Assembly (NCBI GenBank): GCA_030147505.1
Contig: JASBVG010000118.1
Location: 62,001 to 126,000, forward strand
Source of the DNA: Tardiphaga sp.
GTDB taxonomy: Bacteria > Pseudomonadota > Alphaproteobacteria > Rhizobiales > Xanthobacteraceae
Direction of reading: 5' to 3'
DNA length: 64,000 nucleotides
The position numbers and the translations under genes were made by a program. Positions within the stretch are counted from its first letter, which is position 1. Every line of letters starts with the position of its first letter. This document shows, piece after piece, positions 17,300 to 28,101 of the stretch. Under the pieces are notes generated by a model. It was given only the letters and a program-made list of their open reading frames with translations, was not told the origin of the DNA and made no database searches.

Positions 17300-18247
17300 A
17301 TGACCAGCAAATTCCGCGTTCCTCCCTTTCTCAGCTATGACGCTACGATCGAGCGACTGGACTGGCCTGGGGCGGTGAAGGCGTTGCGGAGAGGCCATAG
17401 CCTGCCTGTAGCTCAGATCAAAGACGTCTTTCTCGGCCCACCCACTGGCACAATGATGAGCCGGTCAGCCTACATCGAAGGGCTGGGATATGGTGCCAAG
17501 ACCTTCACGGTCATGGACGCAAACGCGGCGCGCGGCATCCCCACTGTGCAGGGCGCAATGCTGGTCTTCGATAAGGATGACGGCAGGCTCCAGGCCATCG
17601 TCGACAGCGCTTTGGTCACGGAATTCAAGACAGCTGCGGATTCCGTGCTTGGTGCCAGCCTTCTCGCGCGTCCCGACAGTAAGCACCTGTTGGTTGTCGG
17701 CGCGGGAACGGTCGCGACCAGCCTTGTGAAAGCCTATGCGTCGGTGCTACCCGGAATCGAGCGCATCTCGGTGTGGTCGCGCAGGCCGGAACAGGCGCAG
17801 AAACTGGTTGCCGGCTTTGGCGATCTCGGCGTCGATCTGGCAGCCGTCTCGGATCTGCAGGCCGCGATCGGGACGGCCGATATTGTCAGCTCCGCGACCA
17901 TGGCGCGAGCGCCGGTGATCCCGGGCGATTGGGTTCGGCCCGGCACCCATGTCGATCTGATCGGCGCGTTCAAGGCCGACATGCGCGAGGCCGATGACGT
18001 GCTGATGGCCAAGGCCGCCGTGTTCGTGGACAGCCGGGAGACCGCGCTCCATATCGGGGAATTGATCCAGCCCATCGCCTCGGGCGCAATCACCGCGGGC
18101 AGCATCCTGGGCGATCTCTACGACCTTGTGCGTCCTGAAACCCGCAGGCGCCAATCGGACGATGACATCACGCTGTTCAAGAACGGTGGCGGCGCGCATC
18201 TGGATCTGATGATCGCGTGTTGGATCGCGCAGGTGACGCCGGCTTAG
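17300..18247 (+). CDS. Ornithine cyclodeaminase / mu-crystallin family enzyme
   Basis: 315 aa. The ATG at 17300 is preferred to the TTG at 17258 because GGAAGG lies 12 nt upstream. Lys67 in GAKTFTV is the substrate-carboxylate-binding lysine region, and GAGTVATSL (134-142) is the Rossmann dinucleotide site, followed by WSRRPEQAQKL and the SATMARAPVIPGDWVRPGTH segment typical of the family. Members either deaminate ornithine to proline or reduce cyclic imino acids (delta1-pyrroline-2-carboxylate reductase). I cannot distinguish these from sequence. It precedes a class III CoA transferase by 106 nt in the same direction, so the two may be co-transcribed. Confidence 0.82.
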   Translation: MTSKFRVPPFLSYDATIERLDWPGAVKALRRGHSLPVAQIKDVFLGPPTGTMMSRSAYIEGLGYGAKTFTVMDANAARGIPTVQGAMLVFDKDDGRLQAIVDSALVTEFKTAADSVLGASLLARPDSKHLLVVGAGTVATSLVKAYASVLPGIERISVWSRRPEQAQKLVAGFGDLGVDLAAVSDLQAAIGTADIVSSATMARAPVIPGDWVRPGTHVDLIGAFKADMREADDVLMAKAAVFVDSRETALHIGELIQPIASGAITAGSILGDLYDLVRPETRRRQSDDDITLFKNGGGAHLDLMIACWIAQVTPA

Positions 18248-18353
18248 CTGCCATGTTGCGCGAGCGAGCCCTCATGCTTCACAACGCAGTGCATTCCGGC
18301 TGATTTTCCTGTAAGCGCTCGCTTCACACGAACGAACATCACAGGAGGAATGC

Positions 18354-19577
18354 ATGCCGGGTCTGCCGCTTTCGGGCATCAAGGTTATCGATATGACGCG
18401 GGTGCTCGCCGGCCCGATCGCCGGTCAGATGCTCGGTGATCTCGGTGCCGAGGTCATCAAGATCGAGCGCCCCGGAACCGGCGACGATTCTCGCGCATTC
18501 GGCCCGCCTTATCTGAATGACCCCGCTGGCAGCCGGCGCGACAACGGGTTCTATCTCTGCGCCAACCGCAACAAGAAGTCGGTAACGGTCAATGTCGCCA
18601 CGTCTGAAGGCCAGGAGATCATTCGCGAACTCGCCAGGACTGCCGACGTGTTTTTGGAAAACTACAAAGTCGGCGACCTCAAGCGTTATGGCCTCGACTA
18701 TGAATCGATCAAAGCCGTCAATCCGCGCATCGTCTATTGTTCGGTGACGGGCTTCGGACAAACCGGTCCCTATGCCACGCGGGCCGGCTATGACGCGATC
18801 CTGCAGGCGATGGGCGGTCTCATGAGCGTCACCGGCCATCTCGACGGCGAACCGGGCGAGGGCCCCATGAAGGTCGGTCCCTCCATCGTGGACTACATGA
18901 CCGGCCTCAACACCACCATCGGCGTCCTGTCCGCGCTGTACCATCGCGACGCCGGCGGCGGCGAGGGGCAGCATGTGGATGCCTGCCTCTTCGATACGGT
19001 GATCGCCTCGCTGTCGCATTGGCTCCAACCCTATCTCATCCACGGCAAGGTCCCGCCGCGTCGCGGAACATGGGGCAATGGCGGCATGCCTGCCGGCGTC
19101 TTCCGGTGCACCGACGGCGAGTTGATGATCGTCAACGGCAATGACGGCCAGTTCCAGCGGACATGCGCAGTCCTCGGAGAGCCGGATCTGGCCAAGGACC
19201 CGCGCTTCTTGAAAAACAATGATCGTGTCCAGCACGGAAAGGAGATCATGGCCATCTTCGCCGGTCTTTTCCTGAAGCAGCCAGTCGCTTACTGGCTGGA
19301 ACGTCTGGAGTCCGTCGGCGTACCGTCCGGCCCGATCAACGATTTCGATCAGGTTTTTGCGGACCCGCACGTTCAATCCCGCGGTATGCGCGTGAGTGTG
19401 GAGCATCCCTTCGAGCCGGCGCTTTCGCTCGTACGAAATCCGCTGACTTTCTCGGGCACGCCGATCACCGCGTATCGCGCGCCGCCGCTCCTTGGCTCCA
19501 ATACGGATGAAATCCTGTCTACCATCGGCTACGACGGCGAAAGGATCGACGCGCTCAGGAAGATAGGCGTTATCTAA
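18354..19577 (+). CDS. CaiB/BaiF-type class III CoA transferase
   Basis: 407 aa. It starts after a near-perfect AGGAGGA site. The family N-terminus PLSGIKVIDMTRVLAGPIAG is followed by LGDLGAEVIKIERPGTGD and NRNKKSVTVN. The catalytic aspartate is Asp181 in SIVDYMTGLN, matching Asp169 of CaiB and formyl-CoA transferase, and the glycine-rich loop around RRGTWGNGG is present. It transfers CoA between carboxylic acids; candidate pairs include succinyl/carnitine-type or mesaconyl substrates, and the sequence does not settle which. A stem-loop immediately follows the stop codon. Confidence 0.88.
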   Translation: MPGLPLSGIKVIDMTRVLAGPIAGQMLGDLGAEVIKIERPGTGDDSRAFGPPYLNDPAGSRRDNGFYLCANRNKKSVTVNVATSEGQEIIRELARTADVFLENYKVGDLKRYGLDYESIKAVNPRIVYCSVTGFGQTGPYATRAGYDAILQAMGGLMSVTGHLDGEPGEGPMKVGPSIVDYMTGLNTTIGVLSALYHRDAGGGEGQHVDACLFDTVIASLSHWLQPYLIHGKVPPRRGTWGNGGMPAGVFRCTDGELMIVNGNDGQFQRTCAVLGEPDLAKDPRFLKNNDRVQHGKEIMAIFAGLFLKQPVAYWLERLESVGVPSGPINDFDQVFADPHVQSRGMRVSVEHPFEPALSLVRNPLTFSGTPITAYRAPPLLGSNTDEILSTIGYDGERIDALRKIGVI

Positions 19578-19625
19578 ACCTGTCAGGAGGGCGATCGATC
19601 ACGATCGCTCTCATTCCGACAGGTT
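19577..19625. terminator. Nested stem-loop after the CoA transferase
   Basis: Outer arms AACCTGTC (19577-19584) and GACAGGTT (19618-19625) enclose an inner hairpin with GCGATCG (19591-19597) paired to CGATCGC (19602-19608), extended by GGAG/CTCT pairs. It begins at the last base of the stop codon, so it could end transcription or stabilise the transcript. The following 200 bases hold nothing recognisable. Confidence 0.55.
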
Positions 19626-19823
19626 CGCAAGTCGGTCGGATGCAACTCAATCAAACTTTCGCTAAACGTCGGCGGTCAGCCACTCATGGCCGCATATGGC
19701 GCGAATATGTGATGGCCCAGGCGGTCAAGCTTGCCATCATCGACCGCGCCTGTTCGGCCGCAATGGAGGGATCCCTAGTTGGCTGACGAAATAGCTTGCC
19801 GAGCAAAGCATGCGGCAATGCGA

Positions 19824-20069
19824 TCATAGCGCCAGCGCGTCTTTCTCGCGCTCGACGGCCAAGGCCTGCAGGATGGCGAAGCGGGCGAGTTCGATCGACA
19901 CCGCGCCTTCAGCGGCCTCGATCAACAAATGCGTGGCGGTGCGCCACGCATCGGTCTTGTATTCGCAATTGGGAAGCCGGGCGATATGGGCGCCCGCATC
20001 GCGAAGCGTCTCGATTCTGTCGCCGTTCGGAATCTGGATTGGGTCGGAAAAACGATCGGACCAGGCCAT
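19824..20069 (-). CDS. Small conserved hypothetical protein
   Basis: 81 aa from the ATG at 20069 (a GTG lies one codon upstream). The sequence pattern DPIQIPNGDRIETLRDAGAH, then ARLPNCEYKTDAWRTATHLL, then a helix ending AILQALAVEREK, resembles a family of 80-100-residue proteins scattered many times through Bradyrhizobium-type genomes, typically with 'LP-G--L-TLRDA--YI--LP' near the start. No function is known to me. It lies alone between a stem-loop and the LysR gene, on the same strand as the latter. The length and family resemblance support a real gene. Confidence 0.6.
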   Translation of the reverse strand: MAWSDRFSDPIQIPNGDRIETLRDAGAHIARLPNCEYKTDAWRTATHLLIEAAEGAVSIELARFAILQALAVEREKDALAL

Positions 20070-20160
20070 CACACTGCAATCTTACACACTCTCAACCGTG
20101 GAGAACGGCGCAGGCACCGAGATGTTCCACGGATAAGATTCGCGATTGGACAATGCTTCG

Positions 20161-21063
20161 CTATTTTGCGGAAGGCCGGCAAAATTTCGCGAAAGCCTGC
20201 GCGACCGCGGAAAGCGGCCGCTCCTTGTGGCGCAGCAGCGTCAATTCACGCAGGTCGAGCGTGAAGGGTAATGCGCGCAGCTCACCATTGTTCAGGAAGG
20301 GCGTCACCACCGCTTCCGACAAGGCGGTCGCGGCCGCGCTGTGGCGCACCGCGGTGAGCACCGCTTCGTTCGATGGCAGTGTCATCACGATATTCAGCCG
20401 GGCAGGATCGATGCTGTATGCACGCAGCGCCGCTTCGAATACCGAGCGCGTGCCGGAGCCGGGCTCGCGCATCACCCAGGATAGCGACAGGAGATCGTCG
20501 GTACTTGCGAGTGAAATGTCGTCATCCGTGGGCTGACGCGTCGACACCACGATCATGAGCCGGTCCGAGGCCACGCGTTGCGCGGCCAGCGCCGGCTCGT
20601 CGATGGTGCCTTCGATGAAGCCGAGTTCGGCGGCGCCGGAGATCACCGCTTCGGTCACCGTGGTGGTGTTGCCGAGCTGGAGCTTGATCTCGATGCCGGG
20701 ATGCTCGGCGTGAAAACGCATCAGGCGCGGCGGCATCCAGTAGTTCGCGATGGTCTGGCTGGCCTGCAATTCGATGACGCCGTGGGCGGTGCCCGCGAGC
20801 TCGTCGAGCAAGCGTTCGGTGCTCCTGGCGCGCGCCAACATGTCGCGTGCTTCCGGCAGGAAGCGACGGCCGGCGGATGTCAGCTCGATGCCGCGGCCGA
20901 CGCGGTGAAACAGCGCAACGCCATGCACCGTCTCCAGCGCCTTGATCGCCGAGCTGACCGCCGAGGATGACAGGTTCAGCGCGAGCGCCGCCTGCGTCAG
21001 ATGCTGGCGCTCCGCCACGGCAACAAAGGCTGCGAGCTGATCAAGGGTCATAATTGTCCGCAT
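20161..21063 (-). CDS. LysR-family regulator (YeiE/CbbR-like)
   Basis: 300 aa. N-terminal winged helix-turn-helix at residues 6-65 (MTLDQLAAFVAVAERQHLTQ, then LNLSSSAVSSAIKALE), then the periplasmic-binding-like effector domain with GTAHGVIELQASQTIANYW and the PGSGTRSVFEAAL loop. The SGAAELGFIEG and PSNEAVLTAVRHSAA segments match the CbbR/YeiE/CysB-neighbour subgroup. It is divergent from a YeiH-family membrane protein; in enterobacteria YeiE and YeiH are likewise paired, so it most likely controls that exporter and itself. Starts at 21063 or 21051 are both possible. Confidence 0.9.
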   Translation of the reverse strand: MRTIMTLDQLAAFVAVAERQHLTQAALALNLSSSAVSSAIKALETVHGVALFHRVGRGIELTSAGRRFLPEARDMLARARSTERLLDELAGTAHGVIELQASQTIANYWMPPRLMRFHAEHPGIEIKLQLGNTTTVTEAVISGAAELGFIEGTIDEPALAAQRVASDRLMIVVSTRQPTDDDISLASTDDLLSLSWVMREPGSGTRSVFEAALRAYSIDPARLNIVMTLPSNEAVLTAVRHSAAATALSEAVVTPFLNNGELRALPFTLDLRELTLLRHKERPLSAVAQAFAKFCRPSAK

Positions 21064-21080
21064 AAACCGAACGGAATGAT

Positions 21081-21090
21081 CATAATTATG
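21081..21090. promoter_or_regulatory. Palindrome CATAATTATG, candidate LysR operator
   Basis: A perfect 10-bp AT-rich palindrome sits in the 83-bp gap between divergent lysR and yeiH. A related half, CATAATTGTCCGCAT, overlaps the regulator start codons (21049-21063). A LysR protein often binds one such site near its own start and another toward the target promoter. Confidence 0.5.
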
Positions 21091-21146
21091 CGATAGAGTG
21101 GGATATAAAGGAAGAATATTTTTCCCTTGAGTACATCGAGGGAAGC

Positions 21147-22148
21147 ATGTCCTCCATGAAGCGCATCATCGATCTCGGCCCTGGTCTGGCCCTTGCAACT
21201 CTCGTCACCCTGCTGGCGCTGGGCATGGAGCGCATCGAGGTCCACCTGTTCGGGAATCCCCTGGTCGATGCGCTGGTCTTCGCGATCCTGCTCGGGACAG
21301 CGCTGCATACGGGCGTCGGTCTGCATGCCCGGGCACGCGCCGGCGTGCATTTCGCCTCGAAGAGCCTGCTCGAACTGGCCATCGTGTTGCTCGGCGCGTC
21401 TATCAGCTTTGGCACCATAGAACAGGCAGGCTTGCGGCTGGTTCTGGCAGTGGCGCTCGTGGTGCTGTTGTCGCTGGCGATCAGCTACACGCTGTCGCGC
21501 CTGCTTGGCCTGCCGGACAAACTTGCGACGCTGGTCGCCTGCGGCAATTCGATCTGCGGCAATTCGGCGATCGTGGCCGCAGCGCCGGTCATCGATGCGC
21601 GGCCGGAGGATGTGGCGTCATCGATCTCCTTCACGGCGGCGCTCGGCATCCTGGTGGTGCTGCTGTTGCCGCTCTGCGTCACGGTGCTTGGCCTGAACCA
21701 GTGGCAATACGGTGTCGCGGCGGGGCTGACGGTCTATGCGGTGCCGCAGGTCCTTGCGGCGACCCATGCCATCGGCGCGGCGAGCGTGCAGATCGGCACC
21801 GTGGTCAAGCTGATGCGCGTCCTGATGCTGGGTCCCGTGGTGATCCTGCTCGGCCTGTGGAGCGGGCGCAGCAATGGCAAGCGGCCGGCGCTGCGCGACA
21901 TGCTGCCATGGTTCATTATCGGTTTCATGCTGATGATGGCGCTGAACTCGCTGCAGCTGATCCCCGCTGCGGCGCTCGAACCACTGCACACCGCCTCGAC
22001 GATCCTGACAATCCTGTCGATGGCGGCGCTCGGCCTGTCCGTCGATCTGCGTTCGGTGATGACCGCGGGCGGCCGCGTATTGGCGGCCGGCACACTGTCG
22101 CTGATCGCGCTGGGCGGCCTCAGCGCCATCGCGCTCAAGCTGATCTGA
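21147..22148 (+). CDS. YeiH/UPF0324-family putative sulfate exporter
   Basis: 333 aa with about ten hydrophobic helices. Family landmarks are the inverted-repeat segments ALVFAILLGTALHTG and GIHFASK-like AGVHFASKSLLELAIVLLGA, the CGNSICGNSAIVAAAP re-entrant motif (two closely spaced Cys-Gly-Asn triads), and ALGLSVDLRSVMTAGGR near the C-terminus. The start follows GAGGGA. Proteins of this family are predicted sulfite/sulfate or related anion exporters of the inner membrane; transport has been little tested. The divergent YeiE-like LysR gene supports the family call. Confidence 0.88.
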   Translation: MSSMKRIIDLGPGLALATLVTLLALGMERIEVHLFGNPLVDALVFAILLGTALHTGVGLHARARAGVHFASKSLLELAIVLLGASISFGTIEQAGLRLVLAVALVVLLSLAISYTLSRLLGLPDKLATLVACGNSICGNSAIVAAAPVIDARPEDVASSISFTAALGILVVLLLPLCVTVLGLNQWQYGVAAGLTVYAVPQVLAATHAIGAASVQIGTVVKLMRVLMLGPVVILLGLWSGRSNGKRPALRDMLPWFIIGFMLMMALNSLQLIPAAALEPLHTASTILTILSMAALGLSVDLRSVMTAGGRVLAAGTLSLIALGGLSAIALKLI

Positions 22149-22268
22149 CGGTGCCGGGTACCGCCGAGGCGTAACGTTTCATCGTTAATGCGGCCGTGTC
22201 GGTTCCTTTTTGCATGAAATGCCGCGCCGCCGTTGAAATTGCGGCTGCGGGGTCTTATTCCACGGCGC

Positions 22269-24305
<2,037 letters not shown>

Positions 24306-24330
24306 GACTCGTTTTGCGCGAGTCTGGCGT
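24306..24330 (+). terminator. Short hairpin after ygiQ
   Basis: GACTCG (24306-24311) pairs with CGAGTC (24319-24324), followed by a pyrimidine-rich run (24331 onward, TCTTTCCCTTT). The stem is only six pairs, so termination is plausible but weak. Confidence 0.4.
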
Positions 24331-24433
24331 TCTTTCCCTTTATCGGCGAGATCGCGCGGTTTTTCCGCCGGGTTCCACCTGAATAGCTGTTCTGCGCAGG
24401 CGACCGAGTTCCGTTTTGCGGCGTTGTTCCGGC

Positions 24434-24604
24434 ATGACCGAACGCATCGCACAGGAATTCAAAGATCTGGCGCGCATCGCCCTGCGGAAGGCCCGCGCCT
24501 TGCCGCAGGGCCCCGAGCGTAACGAATTGCGCCAGATCGCACTCGCCTTGAAAACGCTGGCGGAAAATCAGGCCTGGCTCGCCGGCCAGCGGCGCGGCCG
24601 CTAG
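24434..24604 (+). CDS. Small hypothetical protein
   Basis: 56 aa. The ATG at 24434 starts MTERIAQEFKDLARIALRKA, followed by a second amphipathic helix (RNELRQIALALKTLAENQAW) and a basic tail. The helical, charged pattern and good codon use suggest a true small protein like those commonly annotated in Nitrobacteraceae, but I know no function. Its TAG overlaps the TAG of the convergent acetamidase gene in a shared CTAG (24601-24604). Confidence 0.5.
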   Translation: MTERIAQEFKDLARIALRKARALPQGPERNELRQIALALKTLAENQAWLAGQRRGR

Positions 24605-25548
24605 CGCTTCGCCTGCGCAATCACGTCATGGCGCAGCATCACATGGATGCCCTTTTCCAGATTGACCAGCTGCGTCACGCGAACATCCGCAGAGAGGCTG
24701 CAGAGCATGTAAGCATCTTCGGCCGATAGCGTGGTGCGCGCGACCACCATCGCGATCATCCGGCGCAATGCGATCCGCGCGGCCTCATCGAGATCGGGAT
24801 CAAAGGCCATGGTGATCAGGTGATCCTTCGTCTCGGCATAAGGCGCTTCCAGCTGCGCATTCTTGACGAGATCGATCTTGAACGTGCCGGTGAGGCCGGT
24901 CTCGACCGCAGTGACGCAGACTTCGCCATCGCCCTGCACCGCATGGCCGTCGCCGCAGGAGAACAACCCACCGGCCGTCCAGACCGGCAGACACAACACG
25001 CTGCCGGCGCCGAGTTCCTTGTTGTCGATATTGCCGCCGAAATGCGACGGCATCGTCGACGAGGCGCGGCCGACGTCAGGTTTGGGCGCTACGCCCATCA
25101 CGCCGAAGAAGGGCTTCGCATTGAGCGTGATGCCCCACGGCGTCTTGACGATGTTGTTCGCACGATCGAGTCCGATATGGACGCGGCGGAAATAGTCGAA
25201 ATCATCGGGCAGGGTGCCCATGCCAGGGCGGAACAGCATGTAGCCCCAGTCGTCGGCGAGCTGGACGTCCTGGATCTCGATCCTCAGTGCATCGCCCGGC
25301 TCGGCGCCTCGCACAGCCACCGGGCCGGTGAGGATATGTGGCCCGAGATCGGGTTTCACCGCATCGATGATGGCGAGCAGTTCGGGGCGCGGCGTCATGC
25401 CGGGATCGGTGGGGAGATGATCGCGGGTGCCGCTGACGCTGGTCACGACGATGGTCTCGCCGGGCTCGATGGAGGCGATCGCCGGCTGTTTGGAGTCGAA
25501 ATAGCCCCAATGCACGGTTTGCGGTGTGGGTTGGATCGTCTTCGTCAT
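24601..25548 (-). CDS. Acetamidase/formamidase family protein
   Basis: 315 aa soluble protein. Conserved features are VHWGYFDSKQPA at the N-terminus, the long beta-rich core with GPVAVRGAEPGDALRIEIQD, the PFFGVMGVAP segment, HFGGNIDNKELGAGSVLCLP, and the metal/active-site region LFSCGDGHAVQGDGEVC. These match the FmdA_AmdA family, which hydrolyses acetamide or formamide to ammonia and the acid. The substrate is not certain, as family members differ. It is divergent from the ABC-F gene (137 nt) and no amide-transport genes lie alongside. Confidence 0.88.
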   Translation of the reverse strand: MTKTIQPTPQTVHWGYFDSKQPAIASIEPGETIVVTSVSGTRDHLPTDPGMTPRPELLAIIDAVKPDLGPHILTGPVAVRGAEPGDALRIEIQDVQLADDWGYMLFRPGMGTLPDDFDYFRRVHIGLDRANNIVKTPWGITLNAKPFFGVMGVAPKPDVGRASSTMPSHFGGNIDNKELGAGSVLCLPVWTAGGLFSCGDGHAVQGDGEVCVTAVETGLTGTFKIDLVKNAQLEAPYAETKDHLITMAFDPDLDEAARIALRRMIAMVVARTTLSAEDAYMLCSLSADVRVTQLVNLEKGIHVMLRHDVIAQAKR

Positions 25549-25684
25549 AGCGGGCCCCTCATTCCGGATTTGCCGGCATAGCTTACCGCTCCTGAAGGCG
25601 TTTGCAGCGCAAAATATCCTTTCGCCGGCTGGCTCGATGCCTTATTGCGGGGCCTTCCATTTTGCCCCGCGAGTTCGCCCGCCC

Positions 25685-27310
25685 ATGATCCGCCTCGACA
25701 ATATCAGCAAGCAGAACGGTCATCAGATCGTCTTCATCGAAGCCGCCGGCGCGCTGCTGAAGGGCGAGAAGATCGGCCTTGTCGGCCCCAATGGCTCGGG
25801 CAAGACCACGCTGTTCCGGCTGGTGACGGGGCGCGAGCTGCCGGATGAAGGCCAGGTGGTGGTCGAGCGCGGCGTCACCATCGGCTATTTCAGCCAGGAT
25901 GTCGGCGAGATGTCCGGCCACAGTGCGGTGGCCGAAGTGATGGAAGGCGCCGGCCCGGTCAGCGTCGTCGCCACCGAGCTGAAGGAACTGGAAGCGGCCA
26001 TGGCCGATCCGGACCAGATGGACAAGATGGACGAGATCATCGCCCGCTATGGCGAGGTGCAGGCGCGTTTCGAGGAACTCGATGGCTACGCGCTGGAAGG
26101 CCGCGCGCGCGAAGTGCTCGCCGGGCTCTCCTTCTCGCAGGAGATGATGGACGGCGATGTCGGCAAGCTCTCGGGCGGCTGGAAGATGCGCGTGGCGCTC
26201 GCCCGCATTCTCTTGATGCGTCCGGATGTGATGCTGCTCGACGAACCGTCGAACCATCTCGATCTGGAAAGCCTGATCTGGCTCGAAGGCTTCCTCAAGG
26301 GTTATGAGGGCGCGCTGCTCATGACCTCGCATGACCGCGAATTCATGAACCGCATCGTCACCAAGATCATGGAGATCGATGGCGGCACGCTGAACTCCTA
26401 TTCCGGCGACTACGAGTTCTATGAGGCGCAGCGCGCCATGAACGAGAAGCAGCAGCAGGCGCAGTTCGAGCGCCAGCAGGCGATGCTCGCCAAGGAAATC
26501 AAGTTCATCGAGCGCTTCAAGGCGCGCGCCTCGCATGCCGCGCAGGTGCAGAGCCGGGTAAAGAAGCTCGACAAGATCGAGCGCGTGGAGCCGCCGAAGC
26601 GCCGCGAGACTGTCGCCTTCGACTTCCTGCCGGCGCCGCGGTCGGGCGAAGACGTCGTTGCGCTGAAGGGCGTCAACAAGGCCTATGGCAGCAAGGTGAT
26701 CTATGACGGGCTCGATTTCATGGTCCGCCGCAAGGAGCGCTGGGCCATCATGGGCATCAACGGCGCCGGCAAGTCGACGCTGCTGAAGCTGGTGGCCGGC
26801 GCGTCCGAGCCGGATACGGGCTCGGTGACCATCGGCGGCAGCGTGAAGATGGGATACTTCGCCCAGCACGCGATGGACCTGCTCGACGGCGAGCGCACCA
26901 TCTTCCAGAATCTCGAAGATACGTTTCCGCAGGCGGGCCAGGGCACACTGCGCGCGCTGGCCGGCTGCTTCGGCTTCTCCGGCGATGACGTCGAGAAGCG
27001 CTGCCGCGTGCTCTCAGGCGGCGAGAAGGCGCGTCTGGTGATGGCGAAGATGCTGTTCGATCCGCCGAATTTTCTGGTGCTCGACGAGCCGACCAACCAT
27101 CTCGACATGGCCACCAAGGAAATGCTGATCAAGGCGCTGGCGGATTTCGAGGGCACCATGCTGTTCGTGTCGCATGACCGCCACTTCCTGGCGGCGCTAT
27201 CGAACCGCGTGCTCGAACTGACACCGGAAGGCATCCATCAATATGGTGGCGGCTATACGGAATATGTCGAGCGCACCGGGCAAGAGGCGCCGGGGTTGCA
27301 TCCGAATTAA
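25685..27310 (+). CDS. ABC-F family ATPase (translation-associated)
   Basis: 541 aa. The ATG at 25685 begins MIRLDNISKQNG, the normal ABC-F N-terminus; an upstream in-frame ATG at 25526 would overlap the divergent amidase gene. Two ATPase domains in one chain have Walker A sites GPNGSGKTT (about 34-42) and GINGAGKST (about 356-364), signatures KLSGGWKMR and VLSGGEKAR, and Walker B with LLDEPSNHLD and VLDEPTNHLD. A charged linker with RQQAMLAKEIKFIERF joins them. No membrane segments are present, so it belongs with YbiT/Uup-like ribosome-associated factors rather than transporters. Which subfamily, and whether it confers antibiotic resistance, cannot be told. Confidence 0.9.
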   Translation: MIRLDNISKQNGHQIVFIEAAGALLKGEKIGLVGPNGSGKTTLFRLVTGRELPDEGQVVVERGVTIGYFSQDVGEMSGHSAVAEVMEGAGPVSVVATELKELEAAMADPDQMDKMDEIIARYGEVQARFEELDGYALEGRAREVLAGLSFSQEMMDGDVGKLSGGWKMRVALARILLMRPDVMLLDEPSNHLDLESLIWLEGFLKGYEGALLMTSHDREFMNRIVTKIMEIDGGTLNSYSGDYEFYEAQRAMNEKQQQAQFERQQAMLAKEIKFIERFKARASHAAQVQSRVKKLDKIERVEPPKRRETVAFDFLPAPRSGEDVVALKGVNKAYGSKVIYDGLDFMVRRKERWAIMGINGAGKSTLLKLVAGASEPDTGSVTIGGSVKMGYFAQHAMDLLDGERTIFQNLEDTFPQAGQGTLRALAGCFGFSGDDVEKRCRVLSGGEKARLVMAKMLFDPPNFLVLDEPTNHLDMATKEMLIKALADFEGTMLFVSHDRHFLAALSNRVLELTPEGIHQYGGGYTEYVERTGQEAPGLHPN

Positions 27311-27337
27311 TCTGTACTTCGTCCCGTCCAACTCCAT

Positions 27338-27451
27338 CCCTCATGGTGAGGAGCGCGCTCTTGCGCGCGTCTCGAACCATGGGCTGGCCTGGCTCCGGAG
27401 CGTGCGGCCATCCTTCGAGACGCGGCCTGCGGCCGCTCCTCAGGATGAGGG
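27338..27451. repeat. Palindromic dispersed repeat, copy 1
   Basis: About 114 nt between the ABC-F gene and the convergent Lrp gene. It begins CCCTCATGGTGAGGAGCGCG and ends CTCCTCAGGATGAGGG; the arms CGTCTCGAACCATG and CATCCTTCGAGACG are related inverted partners. A highly similar copy in the opposite orientation lies at 53330-53443. Such elements resemble RPE/BIME-type intergenic repeats of Bradyrhizobium relatives and can fold into a long hairpin. Confidence 0.8.
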
Positions 27452-27474
27452 CGGAGTGTGGTGCGCGAAAGAAG

Positions 27475-27951
27475 CTACCCCTTCAGCGCCGACAGCGACA
27501 CGCCGCGCTTCACCACAGTCCGCATCGCGAAGCTCGAATGCAGGCGGGAGACGCCGGGCATGCGCGACAGGTGCTGTTTGTGGATGCGCTCATAGTCCTG
27601 CATGTCGCGCGCCTGGACATGGACGAGATAGTCGTCGTTGCCGGACATCAGATAGCACGACACCACATCCGGACACTGCGCGATGGCGCGCTCGAAGGCG
27701 GAGAGCGCATCCTCGCTCTGCTTGTCGAGCGTGATGTGGACATGCACCGTCATCATGTAGCCAAGCTCGGACGCATCGATTTCGGCGGCATAGCCGCGAA
27801 CGATACCCTTCTTCTCCAGCGCCGCCAGCCGCCGGGTGCAGGCAGTGGGCGACAGGCCAACCTTCTCGGCAAGTGCCATCTGGCTGATGCGGGCATCCTG
27901 TACGATCTCGCGGAGAATCTTTCGGTCGATGGAATCGAGTTCGGGGGTCAT
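27475..27951 (-). CDS. Lrp/AsnC-family regulator, probable alanine catabolism activator
   Basis: 158 aa. N-terminal helix-turn-helix (LDSIDRKILREIVQDARISQ, then LAEKVGLSPTACTRRLAALE), then the RAM domain with GYAAEIDASELGYMMTVHVH, CPDVVSCYLMSGNDDYLVHV and the closing HSSFAMRTVVKRG. This is the standard Lrp architecture and length. The gene is divergent from alr and dadA, the arrangement of DadR with its alanine-catabolic targets, so L-alanine-responsive activation of dadXA is the likely job. This is inferred from family and position. Confidence 0.88.
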   Translation of the reverse strand: MTPELDSIDRKILREIVQDARISQMALAEKVGLSPTACTRRLAALEKKGIVRGYAAEIDASELGYMMTVHVHITLDKQSEDALSAFERAIAQCPDVVSCYLMSGNDDYLVHVQARDMQDYERIHKQHLSRMPGVSRLHSSFAMRTVVKRGVSLSALKG

Positions 27952-27974
27952 GCCGGGTTCCGGGCGCAGGAATT

Positions 27975-28009
27975 CGCCAAACAGTGGCCGGTTTGCGCAG
28001 AAATCCGGC
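27975..28009. promoter_or_regulatory. Possible Lrp-type binding site
   Basis: In the 150-bp gap between the divergent lrp and alr genes, CGCCAAAC (27975-27982) and GTTTGCGCAGAAATCCGGCG (27991-28010) form imperfect inverted arms (AAAC/GTTT with GCG). This resembles alphaproteobacterial Lrp/AsnC sites of the TTTGCGCAGAA type. Support comes from motif and position only. Confidence 0.35.
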
Positions 28010-28101
28010 GCCTATGATCGTATCGGCGGCCCAAATCGCTGTAAAGCGCCGCGAACGGGGTGAGATAGTGCGGCCTTGATCCTCGATCGGAGGCGTTAGG
28101 C

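Noticed and set aside
25583..26869. 428-codon minus-strand frame opposite the ABC-F ATPase
   Set aside because: No recognisable domain, and it is exactly antisense to Walker motifs.
27338..27451. Possible CRISPR or transposon end
   Set aside because: Single palindromic unit with one distant copy, no spacer array, no transposase; it fits an intergenic repeat family.
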